Assembly (NCBI GenBank): GCA_002708885.1
Contig: PAPL01000039.1
Coordinates: forward strand, 55,514-73,353
Length of the DNA: 17,840 bases
Direction: 5' to 3'
Origin: Verrucomicrobiales bacterium
Lineage (GTDB): Bacteria; Verrucomicrobiota; Verrucomicrobiia; Verrucomicrobiales; DEV007
Part shown: piece after piece, positions 7,019 to 14,667 of the stretch
Numbering within the stretch: the stretch's first letter is position 1
Layout of the letters: every line of letters begins with the position of its first letter
Translations under genes and position numbers: made by a program
The notes under the pieces: generated by a model
The model's database searches: none
The model's input: the letters and a program-made list of their open reading frames with translations, nothing else
Told to the model about the DNA's origin: nothing

Positions 7019-8302
7019 TTTTTTCTCTCCAAACTCTTTTATGTTGTGCCCAAATCCGTGAGCTAGAGACATTAAGAGCCTGTTATGATTGACGCCAGGC
7101 AAATGGAGCGAACGGCCCATCTTAAATCCGAGTCCACCACCGAGAAGCGTAAAGGGAATATTTTCCAATGTATGGTTATTACCTTTTCCAAGCTCATTGA
7201 CCCACATAATAGTGGTATTCTCAAACATATTGCCCTCGCCCCCAGGCTCAGGAGTCTCTTTGAGCCGCTTGCATAGATATGCCAACTCACCCGCAAACCA
7301 CTTGTTAATTCTAAGTAATTTATCCTGAGCTGACTGGTCCTTATCGGGCTTGTGCGACAACGAATGATGCCCATCATTAACGCCCAGCCATCTCATACGG
7401 GCCTGCCCCACTGAACGCATGAACTGAAGAGTCGCAACGCGCATCATATCATTAGCCATACCATTGACCAATAAGTCAATCTGCATCCGGCTAATCTTAG
7501 GGGTATTATCATTCACAAGTTCAATGTTAGGATCAATCTCAGGCTGAGGATGAACCATGCTCGATTCCTTTTCAGCCTCGACCAGACCCTTTTCGACCTG
7601 ACGAACTAGGCTCATATGGTCCTCTAGCATTTCCTTATCCTCCTTAGAAAGTTTAACCGAAACGGATTTGAGATCAGTCGCAACATTGTCCAAGATACTT
7701 GCAAGACTTTCTCTGTCTTTCATCTGCCCATACATTTTTTGAAGCATCTGATGCGGATCATCTATCGGCGCAATGGGCTTATTTGACCCTGCATATGACA
7801 TCCGGGTCCACGGGTCTGCCCTGTTTGGAACAGCTACTCCGAACTCGAGAGAACCGAACCTTGTCTTTGTTTCTTTGCCTCTTTGCAAAAAATTGGCAAT
7901 TTCCTGATCAATGGAAATACCGCTCGCCCAGCCAGCAGGAGTATGTCCTCCGCCCTGAATGTTGCCACGATGAAGTTTTCTGGCAGTCAAAAGACAACTG
8001 ATGCCTTTCATGTGATCGTCCCCGTCTCCACCGACCTTATTATGCACTCCTTTGAGAGGCAGCAAAGAATCCTTATATGGAGCTAACGGCTCCATTATTG
8101 ATTTTAAAGCAAAGTCTTCACCATTCGCCTCGGGCCAAAACTCGTTAGGCAAAGTGCCATTAGGAGAGAACATAATAATGAGCCTCTTTTTCGGAGCAGA
8201 ACCGGCCCGCGCCTGAAGACTAGGTAACCCATAAAGAAACGAAAGGGCCGAGGCTGACAACCCAAGGTCCTTAAAGAAAGCTCTGCGTGATAACTCATTC
8301 AT
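6986..8302 (-). CDS. DUF1552 family exported protein
   Basis: 438 residues, uncharacterised family common in Planctomycetota, Verrucomicrobiota and myxobacteria. The N-terminus MNELSRRAFFKDLGLSASAL has a twin-arginine-type signal (SRRAFFK), with a hydrophobic stretch and ARA-like cleavage region by about residue 34, so export of a folded protein through Tat is likely. Family-like segments follow: KRLIIMFSPNGTLPNEFWP, LLPLKGVHNKVGGDGDDH, GISIDQEIA, then MWVNELGKGNNHTLENIPFTLLGGG and LMSLAHGFG near the C-terminus. The layout recalls the DUF1501/sulfatase-like superfamily, but no catalytic residues are established. Its ATG lies in an ATGA that overlaps the stop of the upstream cytochrome gene, implying translational coupling. 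The two families are routinely found together; their joint function is unknown. Confidence 0.9.
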   Translation of the reverse strand: MNELSRRAFFKDLGLSASALSFLYGLPSLQARAGSAPKKRLIIMFSPNGTLPNEFWPEANGEDFALKSIMEPLAPYKDSLLPLKGVHNKVGGDGDDHMKGISCLLTARKLHRGNIQGGGHTPAGWASGISIDQEIANFLQRGKETKTRFGSLEFGVAVPNRADPWTRMSYAGSNKPIAPIDDPHQMLQKMYGQMKDRESLASILDNVATDLKSVSVKLSKEDKEMLEDHMSLVRQVEKGLVEAEKESSMVHPQPEIDPNIELVNDNTPKISRMQIDLLVNGMANDMMRVATLQFMRSVGQARMRWLGVNDGHHSLSHKPDKDQSAQDKLLRINKWFAGELAYLCKRLKETPEPGGEGNMFENTTIMWVNELGKGNNHTLENIPFTLLGGGLGFKMGRSLHLPGVNHNRLLMSLAHGFGHNIKEFGEKKLSVGGPLDLT

Positions 8303-10632
8303 GATTCTTTTTGTTCGATGCCCTTACTAGAAGCTAAACATAAAATCTCAACGATCAACTCTTTACAACTAAAATTCGATTTCACGAAAGTGCTGTGTAA
8401 ATCATCTATGGCTTTTTCCCCATAGGCCCGGATCGGCTGTTTTATCATATATTCAAATAGATTCTGCACAAAATTTTTCTGCGCATTTGAATCATTGGCA
8501 ATGAATTGAGCCAGACTGCGGGAACCCTGCAACTCAATGAGATTCCCTGCCCTCGTCTCAAAACGGGTCGATGCATTGACCTTCTTTTTATTTTCGGTGT
8601 CTCTCCACCGCCCGATCCCATCATAATTTTCAAGACTGAAACCAAGACTGTTAATAATTTCATGACAGGCCATGCAATTGGAACCCTTGGTCACATGCGT
8701 AATTTTTTCACGCATGCTCAGGCTCGGGTCCAGTTTCTCATTTTCAAAAGAAACTGCCTCTGGTGGCGGCTTGAGCGTCCTGCCCAGCATGTGCCTAGTC
8801 AGGAACACTCCCCTGTGCACTGGTGAACTGTTGTAAGCATATGAAAAATGACTGAGCAAATAGGGATGCGTTAAAATTCCCGAACGTTCATTTGTTTCAA
8901 AATTAACTCGTTCCATTTCATTTCCTTCGACGGATTTCCCGTACACTGCCGCGAGTCTCTGATTGAGATAAACGTAATTAGATAACAGAAGATCCCTATA
9001 ATCCGATTTGTCACTCCAGACCACATCTTCTATGAACATGTCCATCGAACGCCGAAGATCGGATATCTTATATTGATCAAAATCAGGATAGATCTTTTGA
9101 TCCTTCATCAGGTCCCGCTCAAGATCCAAATCTAGCCAGTGATAGAAAAAATCAGTGACCTTTGATCTTGCCCTAGGATCTTCAAGCATTCGCCGTGCCT
9201 CAGCTCTGATCTGATCCTGATTAGATAATTTTCCCTCACCCGCAGCCGTAATCAATGGGTCGTCTGGAATCGAATCCCATAAACCAAGAGCCATTGTGGA
9301 CGCGATTTGATAAGAAGGTGTCTTGCCAACAGATAACTGCGGATAAAGGAAATGTGGAGACTTTACAGCCAATAGAACCACACGCTTGAATGCAACTTCC
9401 GGCGACTCTGAATCTGTAAAAATAGCATTTATATTTTGATCCTTTTCTATCTGACTCAGTGGCCGCCTGTATGCTCTTTCGAGAATTTTCATTGCTAATG
9501 AACGAAGTTTCTCAGATTTCTCTGGATCATCTTTGGATTTAATTCCACTGATGTGACCTAGAATAGAATCAACTTGTTCGGCAACGTCCAATGAAGCGCG
9601 GGTAACTGCCGAAAGCCATTCCTTGGATACATCTGATCCTCTTTCGTAACCGAGGCTCCTGTCATCTGCGGGGAAATTGGTTTTCGCAAGAATCAACTGG
9701 TCTGCTTTCTTTGTCGAAAATTGATTCACTCCAGGGACTGACCATACTCCATTAGGCGGCAACCATTCGAAACGGATAGAACCGGTACTTTCTTTATATT
9801 TAAAATAATCAATCCTGATAGGATATTCCCGTCCCCCTAGCAGGAACACGCGAGCACTCTCAGTCCTACTCTTGTTGCCGGAACTCACCCAAGCATCAAT
9901 GAGTGGAGGGTTACTCTCCTTACTAGCATCGTCTCTATAATTCTTATCCCCCTCCTTAATATTCACATTCAGATAAAGCCGTGCACCGTTTGGGGTAGTT
10001 AGTCTCAAACCATACATCCCCGTACTCTCTGCCCTAATTGAACCTTCCCAAGCAATAGAAAATTGCTCTGCCTTGATTCCTTCGAGCGGCGGTCCCGAAC
10101 CGAAATCAAAATCAATTTTGTGGTCAATCCTCGTCGTCTTCAGAGAATCTTTTTTATTCATCCCCTTTGAATTATAATAAGAGGCACTTAGCCCGGGCCC
10201 AGAAGATTTCTCCGGAACCGTTTCACGGAAAAGATCACTCACTGATTCACGGAACTGACGATTTGTTAAATGACTCAACTCAATGCGGGGAGGCGAATTA
10301 CGCAAACGCGCCTCGGGAGAATAAAATGCATTATAAATATACTCGGCCACCTGAGCAGCATCATCACCAACACACAAATCAGGGTCATCATCAGGCATGC
10401 TCTTAATGACATACCTCGTTAATTTACTTAATGTCCAATCACCAAATAGCGCTTCCTCATACTCTCCATTGACTCCCTGACCCTTCTCACCGTGACAGGA
10501 CGAACACTGTTTCATATATATCTGCTTGCCCGGCCCATTCAACTCCAAGGAATAACAAAATGAAGAGGCAAAAAATAATGGGAGCAATGCTATCAGCACC
10601 TTATAAATTCTATTTCTTTTCAAATTCCTCAT
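8299..10632 (-). CDS. Planctomycete-type cytochrome c protein with PA14 and DUF1587/1595/1592/1588/1585 domains
   Basis: 777 residues, exported. The N-terminal signal peptide has a hydrophobic core about residues 10-26. A heme-c site C43-S-S-C46-H47 begins a cytochrome c domain (about 33-110, possible distal Met in IKSMPDD). DUF1587 follows (IELSHLTNRQFRESVSDLF), then a PA14-type carbohydrate-binding insertion (about 145-315), DUF1595 (ERAYRRPLS, near 395), DUF1592 (about 410-510), DUF1588 (about 580-680) containing a second CxxCH (C653-C656-H657, in NCMACHEI), and DUF1585 at the C-terminus (IKQPIRAYGE). Heme attachment needs the cytochrome c maturation machinery in the periplasm. Family members are suspected of oxidative or polysaccharide-linked reactions, not proven. 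Upstream partner of the DUF1552 gene in one operon (ATGA overlap). The ATG is immediately preceded by AAGGA, an unusually tight spacing. Confidence 0.92.
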   Translation of the reverse strand: MRNLKRNRIYKVLIALLPLFFASSFCYSLELNGPGKQIYMKQCSSCHGEKGQGVNGEYEEALFGDWTLSKLTRYVIKSMPDDDPDLCVGDDAAQVAEYIYNAFYSPEARLRNSPPRIELSHLTNRQFRESVSDLFRETVPEKSSGPGLSASYYNSKGMNKKDSLKTTRIDHKIDFDFGSGPPLEGIKAEQFSIAWEGSIRAESTGMYGLRLTTPNGARLYLNVNIKEGDKNYRDDASKESNPPLIDAWVSSGNKSRTESARVFLLGGREYPIRIDYFKYKESTGSIRFEWLPPNGVWSVPGVNQFSTKKADQLILAKTNFPADDRSLGYERGSDVSKEWLSAVTRASLDVAEQVDSILGHISGIKSKDDPEKSEKLRSLAMKILERAYRRPLSQIEKDQNINAIFTDSESPEVAFKRVVLLAVKSPHFLYPQLSVGKTPSYQIASTMALGLWDSIPDDPLITAAGEGKLSNQDQIRAEARRMLEDPRARSKVTDFFYHWLDLDLERDLMKDQKIYPDFDQYKISDLRRSMDMFIEDVVWSDKSDYRDLLLSNYVYLNQRLAAVYGKSVEGNEMERVNFETNERSGILTHPYLLSHFSYAYNSSPVHRGVFLTRHMLGRTLKPPPEAVSFENEKLDPSLSMREKITHVTKGSNCMACHEIINSLGFSLENYDGIGRWRDTENKKKVNASTRFETRAGNLIELQGSRSLAQFIANDSNAQKNFVQNLFEYMIKQPIRAYGEKAIDDLHSTFVKSNFSCKELIVEILCLASSKGIEQKES

Positions 10633-10782
10633 TCCTTATAATAAGAATAAAACAAAAAAACTTTATCGTCTCTAAAAAACAACTAAAACAGATTTTTTAA
10701 AGCCCAATAAAATTTAAACAGTTTTAATGAAACTCTTCACTCTTTACAAAAAATAATTTTAGCCCAAAATCCTGACACAATC
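10633..10782. promoter_or_regulatory. AT-rich divergent promoter region
   Basis: The 150 bases between the divergent cytochrome and NIPSNAP starts are strongly AT-rich, with A and T runs (10653-10665, 10693-10700, 10748-10760), richer than the flanking coding DNA. AGCCCAA occurs twice, 60 bases apart (10701 and 10761). TTTACA at 10743-10748 is a -35-like box toward the NIPSNAP gene but no good -10 lies 17 bases downstream. TATTAT lies just before the cytochrome start on the minus strand. Both promoters must lie here if neither gene is read through from elsewhere. Confidence 0.45.
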
Positions 10783-11529
10783 ATGAAAACTTTGTTACTT
10801 ATAGCTTTACCATTATTACTGAAAATATCTGTACAGGCCAAAGACACCAGATGCTATGAAATGAGGGTATACACCGCTAATAAAGGTAAGCTTGATGAGT
10901 TGAATGCCAGATTCAAAAATCATACATGCAAGCTCTTTGAAAAGCACGGACTCATTAACGTCGGGTACTGGGTACCTGCAGAAAAATCAGATAATAGGTT
11001 AATCTATGTCATCAGTTCACCTGACAGAGAAACGCACAGCAAGTCATGGAAAGCGTTCCTGAACGACCCTGATTGGAAAAAAGCATATAAGGCCTCAGTC
11101 AAGAATGGTGCACTCGTGGCCAAGATCGAGAGTACTTTTCTAAAAGCGACTGATTACTCCCCGGAAATAAAAAGCGAGATTTGGAAACACCCTCGCGTCT
11201 TTGAACTGAGAACCTACGTGACAGCTAAGGACCGCCTCAAGAACCTGAATGCCAGGTTCCGGGACCATACCTGTACAATCTTTGAAAAGCATAACATGAC
11301 AAACGTTGCATACTGGACCCCAATTGATGCAAACAAAGGCAAGGACAATACGCTAATCTACATTATTTCCCACAAAAGCACTGATCAGGCCAAAAAGAAC
11401 TGGGGAGCTTTCATCAACGATCCCGCATGGAAAAAAGCGCGGGCAGAATCCGTCAGGGACGGGAAGATTCTTGCCAAAGCGCCCCATAAAGTCTTCATGG
11501 AAGCGACTAATTACTCTCTAATTAAATGA
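10783..11529 (+). CDS. Exported protein with two tandem NIPSNAP domains
   Basis: 248 residues. The signal peptide MKTLLLIALPLLLKISVQA is cleaved probably after residue 19. Two homologous ferredoxin-like NIPSNAP domains follow, about residues 22-123 and 130-247. They align segment by segment: CYEMRVY with VFELRTY; LNARFKNHTCKLFEKH with LNARFRDHTCTIFEKH; NVGYWVP with NVAYWTP; LIYVIS with LIYIIS; AFLNDPDWKKA with AFINDPAWKKA. An internal duplication is therefore evident. NIPSNAP proteins are usually single-domain; exported two-domain forms occur in Planctomycetota and Verrucomicrobiota. Their biochemical role is unknown (dimeric alpha-beta barrels, sometimes ligand binding). It is divergent from the cytochrome/DUF1552 operon, which suggests but does not prove shared regulation. 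Confidence 0.9.
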   Translation: MKTLLLIALPLLLKISVQAKDTRCYEMRVYTANKGKLDELNARFKNHTCKLFEKHGLINVGYWVPAEKSDNRLIYVISSPDRETHSKSWKAFLNDPDWKKAYKASVKNGALVAKIESTFLKATDYSPEIKSEIWKHPRVFELRTYVTAKDRLKNLNARFRDHTCTIFEKHNMTNVAYWTPIDANKGKDNTLIYIISHKSTDQAKKNWGAFINDPAWKKARAESVRDGKILAKAPHKVFMEATNYSLIK

Positions 11530-11532
11530 AAA

Positions 11533-11557
11533 GTCTCTGATTCTGTTTTTTAGAGGC
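11533..11557 (-). terminator. Weak hairpin in the convergent gap, possible minus-strand terminator
   Basis: GTCTCT (11533-11538) pairs with AGAGGC (11552-11557), six pairs with one G-U, around a 13-base loop containing six T. On the minus strand the stem is followed by TTTTCATTT, so it could end transcription of the SHD1 protein gene. The stem is short and the loop long; a weak candidate. Confidence 0.2.
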
Positions 11558-11566
11558 AAAGGGTCA

Positions 11567-12517
11567 CTATTTTTCAATTAAGTTCCCGTCATCATCCCAT
11601 TCTTTTTTAGAGACCAGTTTGTCTCTCTTGAAAATCATCTCGGATTTTTTCTGACCGTCTTCATGCCACTCCCACGTGGCCCCGTCCCTCTTCCCGCTCT
11701 TCCATAAACTCTTTGATTGTTGCTGACCGTTAAAGTACCAAGTAATCTGCAAACCCTCGCGCTGACCGTACCTCAGGGTAAACTGTTCTGCCTTTTTTCC
11801 GTTAGTAGAGAGCCTATACACCTTACCTGAAAAAGAAGTGAAAGCGCCCGGCTCATAGTAAAGCCCATCTCGCTTTTCCAAAGTATTAATGTTAACAGAT
11901 CCTTTTTCCGTGAGGACCGGCTCCTCATCTTTGCTGTCATAAACCTCATTAAATGAGAATGCGGGTACGACACTGAGTAACGTGCCGGACAATGGACTCT
12001 TTTCAGGGCCAAAGGTCATGCTACTCCCTGATTCTGGACTATCAGAAGAAAATTTAATCACACTGTAAACCTTATCACCATCAAAGACCTTAGCGCTCAG
12101 CCCATCAATTTTATAAGTTAAACCGCCCTTCTCCTCTATGACTTTATTTCCTTTCAAGGAACCTAATCTTAATTTCCCATCACTCTCAAACTGAAAGAGT
12201 GCAGTGACGGGCCACGCTGAGGCCTGAACAGAAATCCTCTTCCCGATTATTTTCTCAGCTAAGGGGTTAGGAGGAAACTTCTCTTTGAGAAAATCACGGT
12301 CTGGTTTTGAAAGCTTGCTCGGATGCAATTTGAGAATCTTTTTATTTCTTGTCTTAAGAATGACCTCATTATGATCTGCGGAAATCAGTTCGGCGTTAAT
12401 TTTAGTTCCCACCAGCGATACCCATTCCCGGAAATTAGATTCAGCTTGCTGAGCCGAAGCACAGGTAATAGCCAATAATGAAAAAACAGGAACCATTAAG
12501 TGCCGCATGATTTCCAT
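11567..12517 (-). CDS. Secreted SHD1-domain protein with C-terminal YwqK/MORN-type repeats
   Basis: 316 residues with a signal peptide (hydrophobic residues 7-20, cleavage near ASA-QQ, residue 22). Residues about 29-78 (FREWVSL...TKINAELISADHNEVILK...KILKLHPSKLSKPDRDFL) match the SHD1 fold first known from yeast Sla1 and frequent in exported proteins of Planctomycetota/Verrucomicrobiota. A beta-rich middle of about 100 residues resembles no named domain. The C-terminus (about 230-316) has short aromatic-glycine repeats (LQITWYFNGQQQSKSLWKSG, GATWEWHEDGQKKSE, KKEWDDDGNL) as in YwqK/MORN proteins. Exact role unknown; surface binding is a guess. ATG 12517 or the in-frame ATG 12508 could start it. 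It is convergent with the NIPSNAP gene and 80 bp downstream of the transglutaminase-like gene on the same strand. Confidence 0.75.
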   Translation of the reverse strand: MEIMRHLMVPVFSLLAITCASAQQAESNFREWVSLVGTKINAELISADHNEVILKTRNKKILKLHPSKLSKPDRDFLKEKFPPNPLAEKIIGKRISVQASAWPVTALFQFESDGKLRLGSLKGNKVIEEKGGLTYKIDGLSAKVFDGDKVYSVIKFSSDSPESGSSMTFGPEKSPLSGTLLSVVPAFSFNEVYDSKDEEPVLTEKGSVNINTLEKRDGLYYEPGAFTSFSGKVYRLSTNGKKAEQFTLRYGQREGLQITWYFNGQQQSKSLWKSGKRDGATWEWHEDGQKKSEMIFKRDKLVSKKEWDDDGNLIEK

Positions 12518-12597
12518 AAGAGGAAATCTAACAGCAAAAGAGCCAAAGAACCAATCACAAAATTAAAACTCTAAACGGGAATGATGCATACATCACC

Positions 12598-14543
12598 CTA
12601 AGTTCCCTTCAGAGCAGCTCTATAAGCATTGAGAATTTTCTGATTATCACATTTCTGTTCTTCCAAGAACGTAAGAATTTCACGTGCGGATTTCTTTTCC
12701 TTCGGCACGGGAAAATTAGCCATCAGTGCAAACATCCTGCCCTTAACAGTTTTATTATAGAGCCCGTCAGTTGGACATCCAGGCCGATCACCGGCAGATG
12801 AAAGTGCAGACACAAACCGTTTCCACAAACGAATGTGCCTCTGAGCAGAAGTTGTCGCGTCCTGAGCCGCATCAATCAATAGGAAATGGTAAGGATTCAT
12901 AGAGATACCACTTTCAAGAAACTTAACACCTTCGACCTGTTTCAATTCAGCAGGAAGAAGTCTGAACACTTCATGAGCAATTGTCGCATCCATATAGGAC
13001 CGAAATCCATAATTAATGCCCCATGCTATACTCTGATGATAAACCATCGGCTTGCGGTTATGAAATGCTATCTCATAACCGTTCCTTCGACCTGTCCTCC
13101 TGAAGACATTTTCAAATGGCCACGGCGTAAAAGGACCGGTCTTTTCATCCCCGCCAGTCGCATATTGTCCTCCCTTACAGTTGTAAGTATTACTCTTTGG
13201 ATCGTATTGAAAGAAAACGACTGCACAATGCCCAGGCTGCACAGCCTGAGATGACGGTACCCCAAGGATATTGTGACCTCTGGCTGATATCGAGCCCATT
13301 GTTCCGCAAACACCGCCATCCTTCAACATCATCTGAATAGTCGCATAGGTGAAAGGGTAAGGCTTAAGTCTCCTAGCCGATTGCATGGCATGCTGTTGCG
13401 CAATGCCACCAATGTATTCCCCATACCTATAAAATTCACCATGGTCTCGGAAAGCAATCCACCGCTCCTCACGTTCACGGAGCGGTTGACGATCCGCCGC
13501 GAGCATAGTTAATAAAGGCCATGGAGCAGTCAAAGGGAACCTCGGCCAGTTCCGTTCTTCCTGAATTTTAGGTGGGAATTTGTACTCAAAGTTTCTTATC
13601 ATATAAACACAACGCTCAGCCGGTGAGGCAAAATCATCGCGCTTCGATGGCAGCAAACCCTTCGCCTCATATGCTTGACGAAAGAGACTATATGCCTCGT
13701 TAATTTTTCTGTAAGACTCTCCACGGACCATCGCCTTACTGTCCCAGTGTATGATCTTCTCTCCACAATCAATACTTATGTCAATGCCCTTGGATTCCAT
13801 GTATGAATTGAACTTTGATTGAAGCTCTTGACTGGCCAAAACGTCAGACGCATACAGGCCCCGGGTCCTTGTCTCAGTACGTAATTCGGACTCTTTTTTC
13901 TTGTCAATTGCGGAAGGAATAGCAATGCCTCTCTTATCATACCTCAGCTTTGATCTTTTATTGGGATTCAGAATCACTTTCTCTTCAATGGTATGATCAT
14001 TAAGGAAATTAATTATGTGATCATTGACGTCCATTTCCCGCCCCGGATCCTTAGTATTAACCAATTTACGAGGATCATCAGGTATGACAATCTTGAGTGG
14101 GGAACGGGGCGATATATCGGCCTTCATGCGCTCCTTCGCACTCACTAGAGACACAGCCAAAGCCAATTGGCGGTACTTCTCAAAATCATTTCTGCCCAGA
14201 TCGAAACGTAATGAATATAACCAGAGCAGAACGTCCTCAGGCCTATCATGTGCCGCGTAAACACCACTCGCAATATCTTCGTCAGAATCAATCCAATCAA
14301 TGAACTCCTGCGGAAGTTTTATATCTCTTTCCCTCAGTCTCAATAGGGCCTCTTCTCTGGAATAATCTAAAAATGCTTTTCGGACCGGAGGTGTAAATGC
14401 ATAATCTTCGACCTTCAGAAGATTTAATAAATCATCTTTTGATGGCCCCTCGCCTTATCATTAGCGGATTCATCCGCAGCGAAAACAGTATTCCAAATCA
14501 AAAGGATAAGCACCGACATTGAGACAAGAAATTTATGGTACAT
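12598..14543 (-). CDS. Transglutaminase/cysteine-protease-like exported protein, interrupted by a frameshift near its N-terminus
   Basis: Two frames are needed. ATG 14543, behind AGGAAGGA (14554-14561), opens a clean signal peptide MYHKFLVSMSVLILLIWNTVFA, but this frame stops at 14424. The frame one base back is open from 14454 and reads protein-like sequence (GEGPSKDDLLNLLKVEDYAF...) into a 581-codon body ending at 12598. Joined, the product has about 648 residues. The body carries GGVCG with Cys (codon 13306-13308; C346 of the body) and PGHCAVVF with His (13228-13230; H372), the order and spacing of transglutaminase-like/papain-like cores; a matching Asp is not identified. Function is unknown. 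If the frameshift is real, translation could still begin at TTG 14343, behind GAAGAGG at five bases, giving a cytoplasmic 581-residue protein. Sequencing error, recent mutation or programmed shift remain possible. Confidence 0.7.
14424..14454 (-). other. Interval where a -1 frame change must occur
   Basis: Upstream frame (signal peptide) is closed at TAA 14424-14426; the downstream frame is closed just above by TAA 14455-14457. Only 14454-14424 is open in both, so a -1 change here restores one reading frame. The interval contains two short runs, GGGG (14446-14449) and AAAA (14437-14440), both plausible sites of a lost base or a sequencing error. No standard X-XXY-YYZ slippery heptamer in the right phase is present. 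Confidence 0.7.
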
Positions 14544-14667
14544 ATTAATAATATCCTTCCTCGAAAGCGGCAAAATAACAACAATAATACATTTTCTTTT
14601 AGTCTTTGATTTAATTGAACTTGGCCGGACCGCTTGTTTTTTGTTCTCATAGCCTGATAGTGTCAGC
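14544..14667. promoter_or_regulatory. Divergent upstream region of the transglutaminase-like and pentapeptide genes
   Basis: 124 bases between ATG 14543 (minus) and ATG 14668 (plus). It holds the AGGAAGGA Shine-Dalgarno of the minus-strand gene (14554-14561), which supports ATG 14543 as a real start, and AT-rich sequence (14575-14620). No convincing -35/-10 pair was found for either direction and the pentapeptide gene has only a weak Shine-Dalgarno match. Confidence 0.4.

Noticed and set aside
14424..14454. Programmed -1 ribosomal frameshift
   Set aside because: The open interval has no correctly phased X-XXY-YYZ heptamer and no obvious downstream pseudoknot; kept only as a possibility in the frameshift finding.
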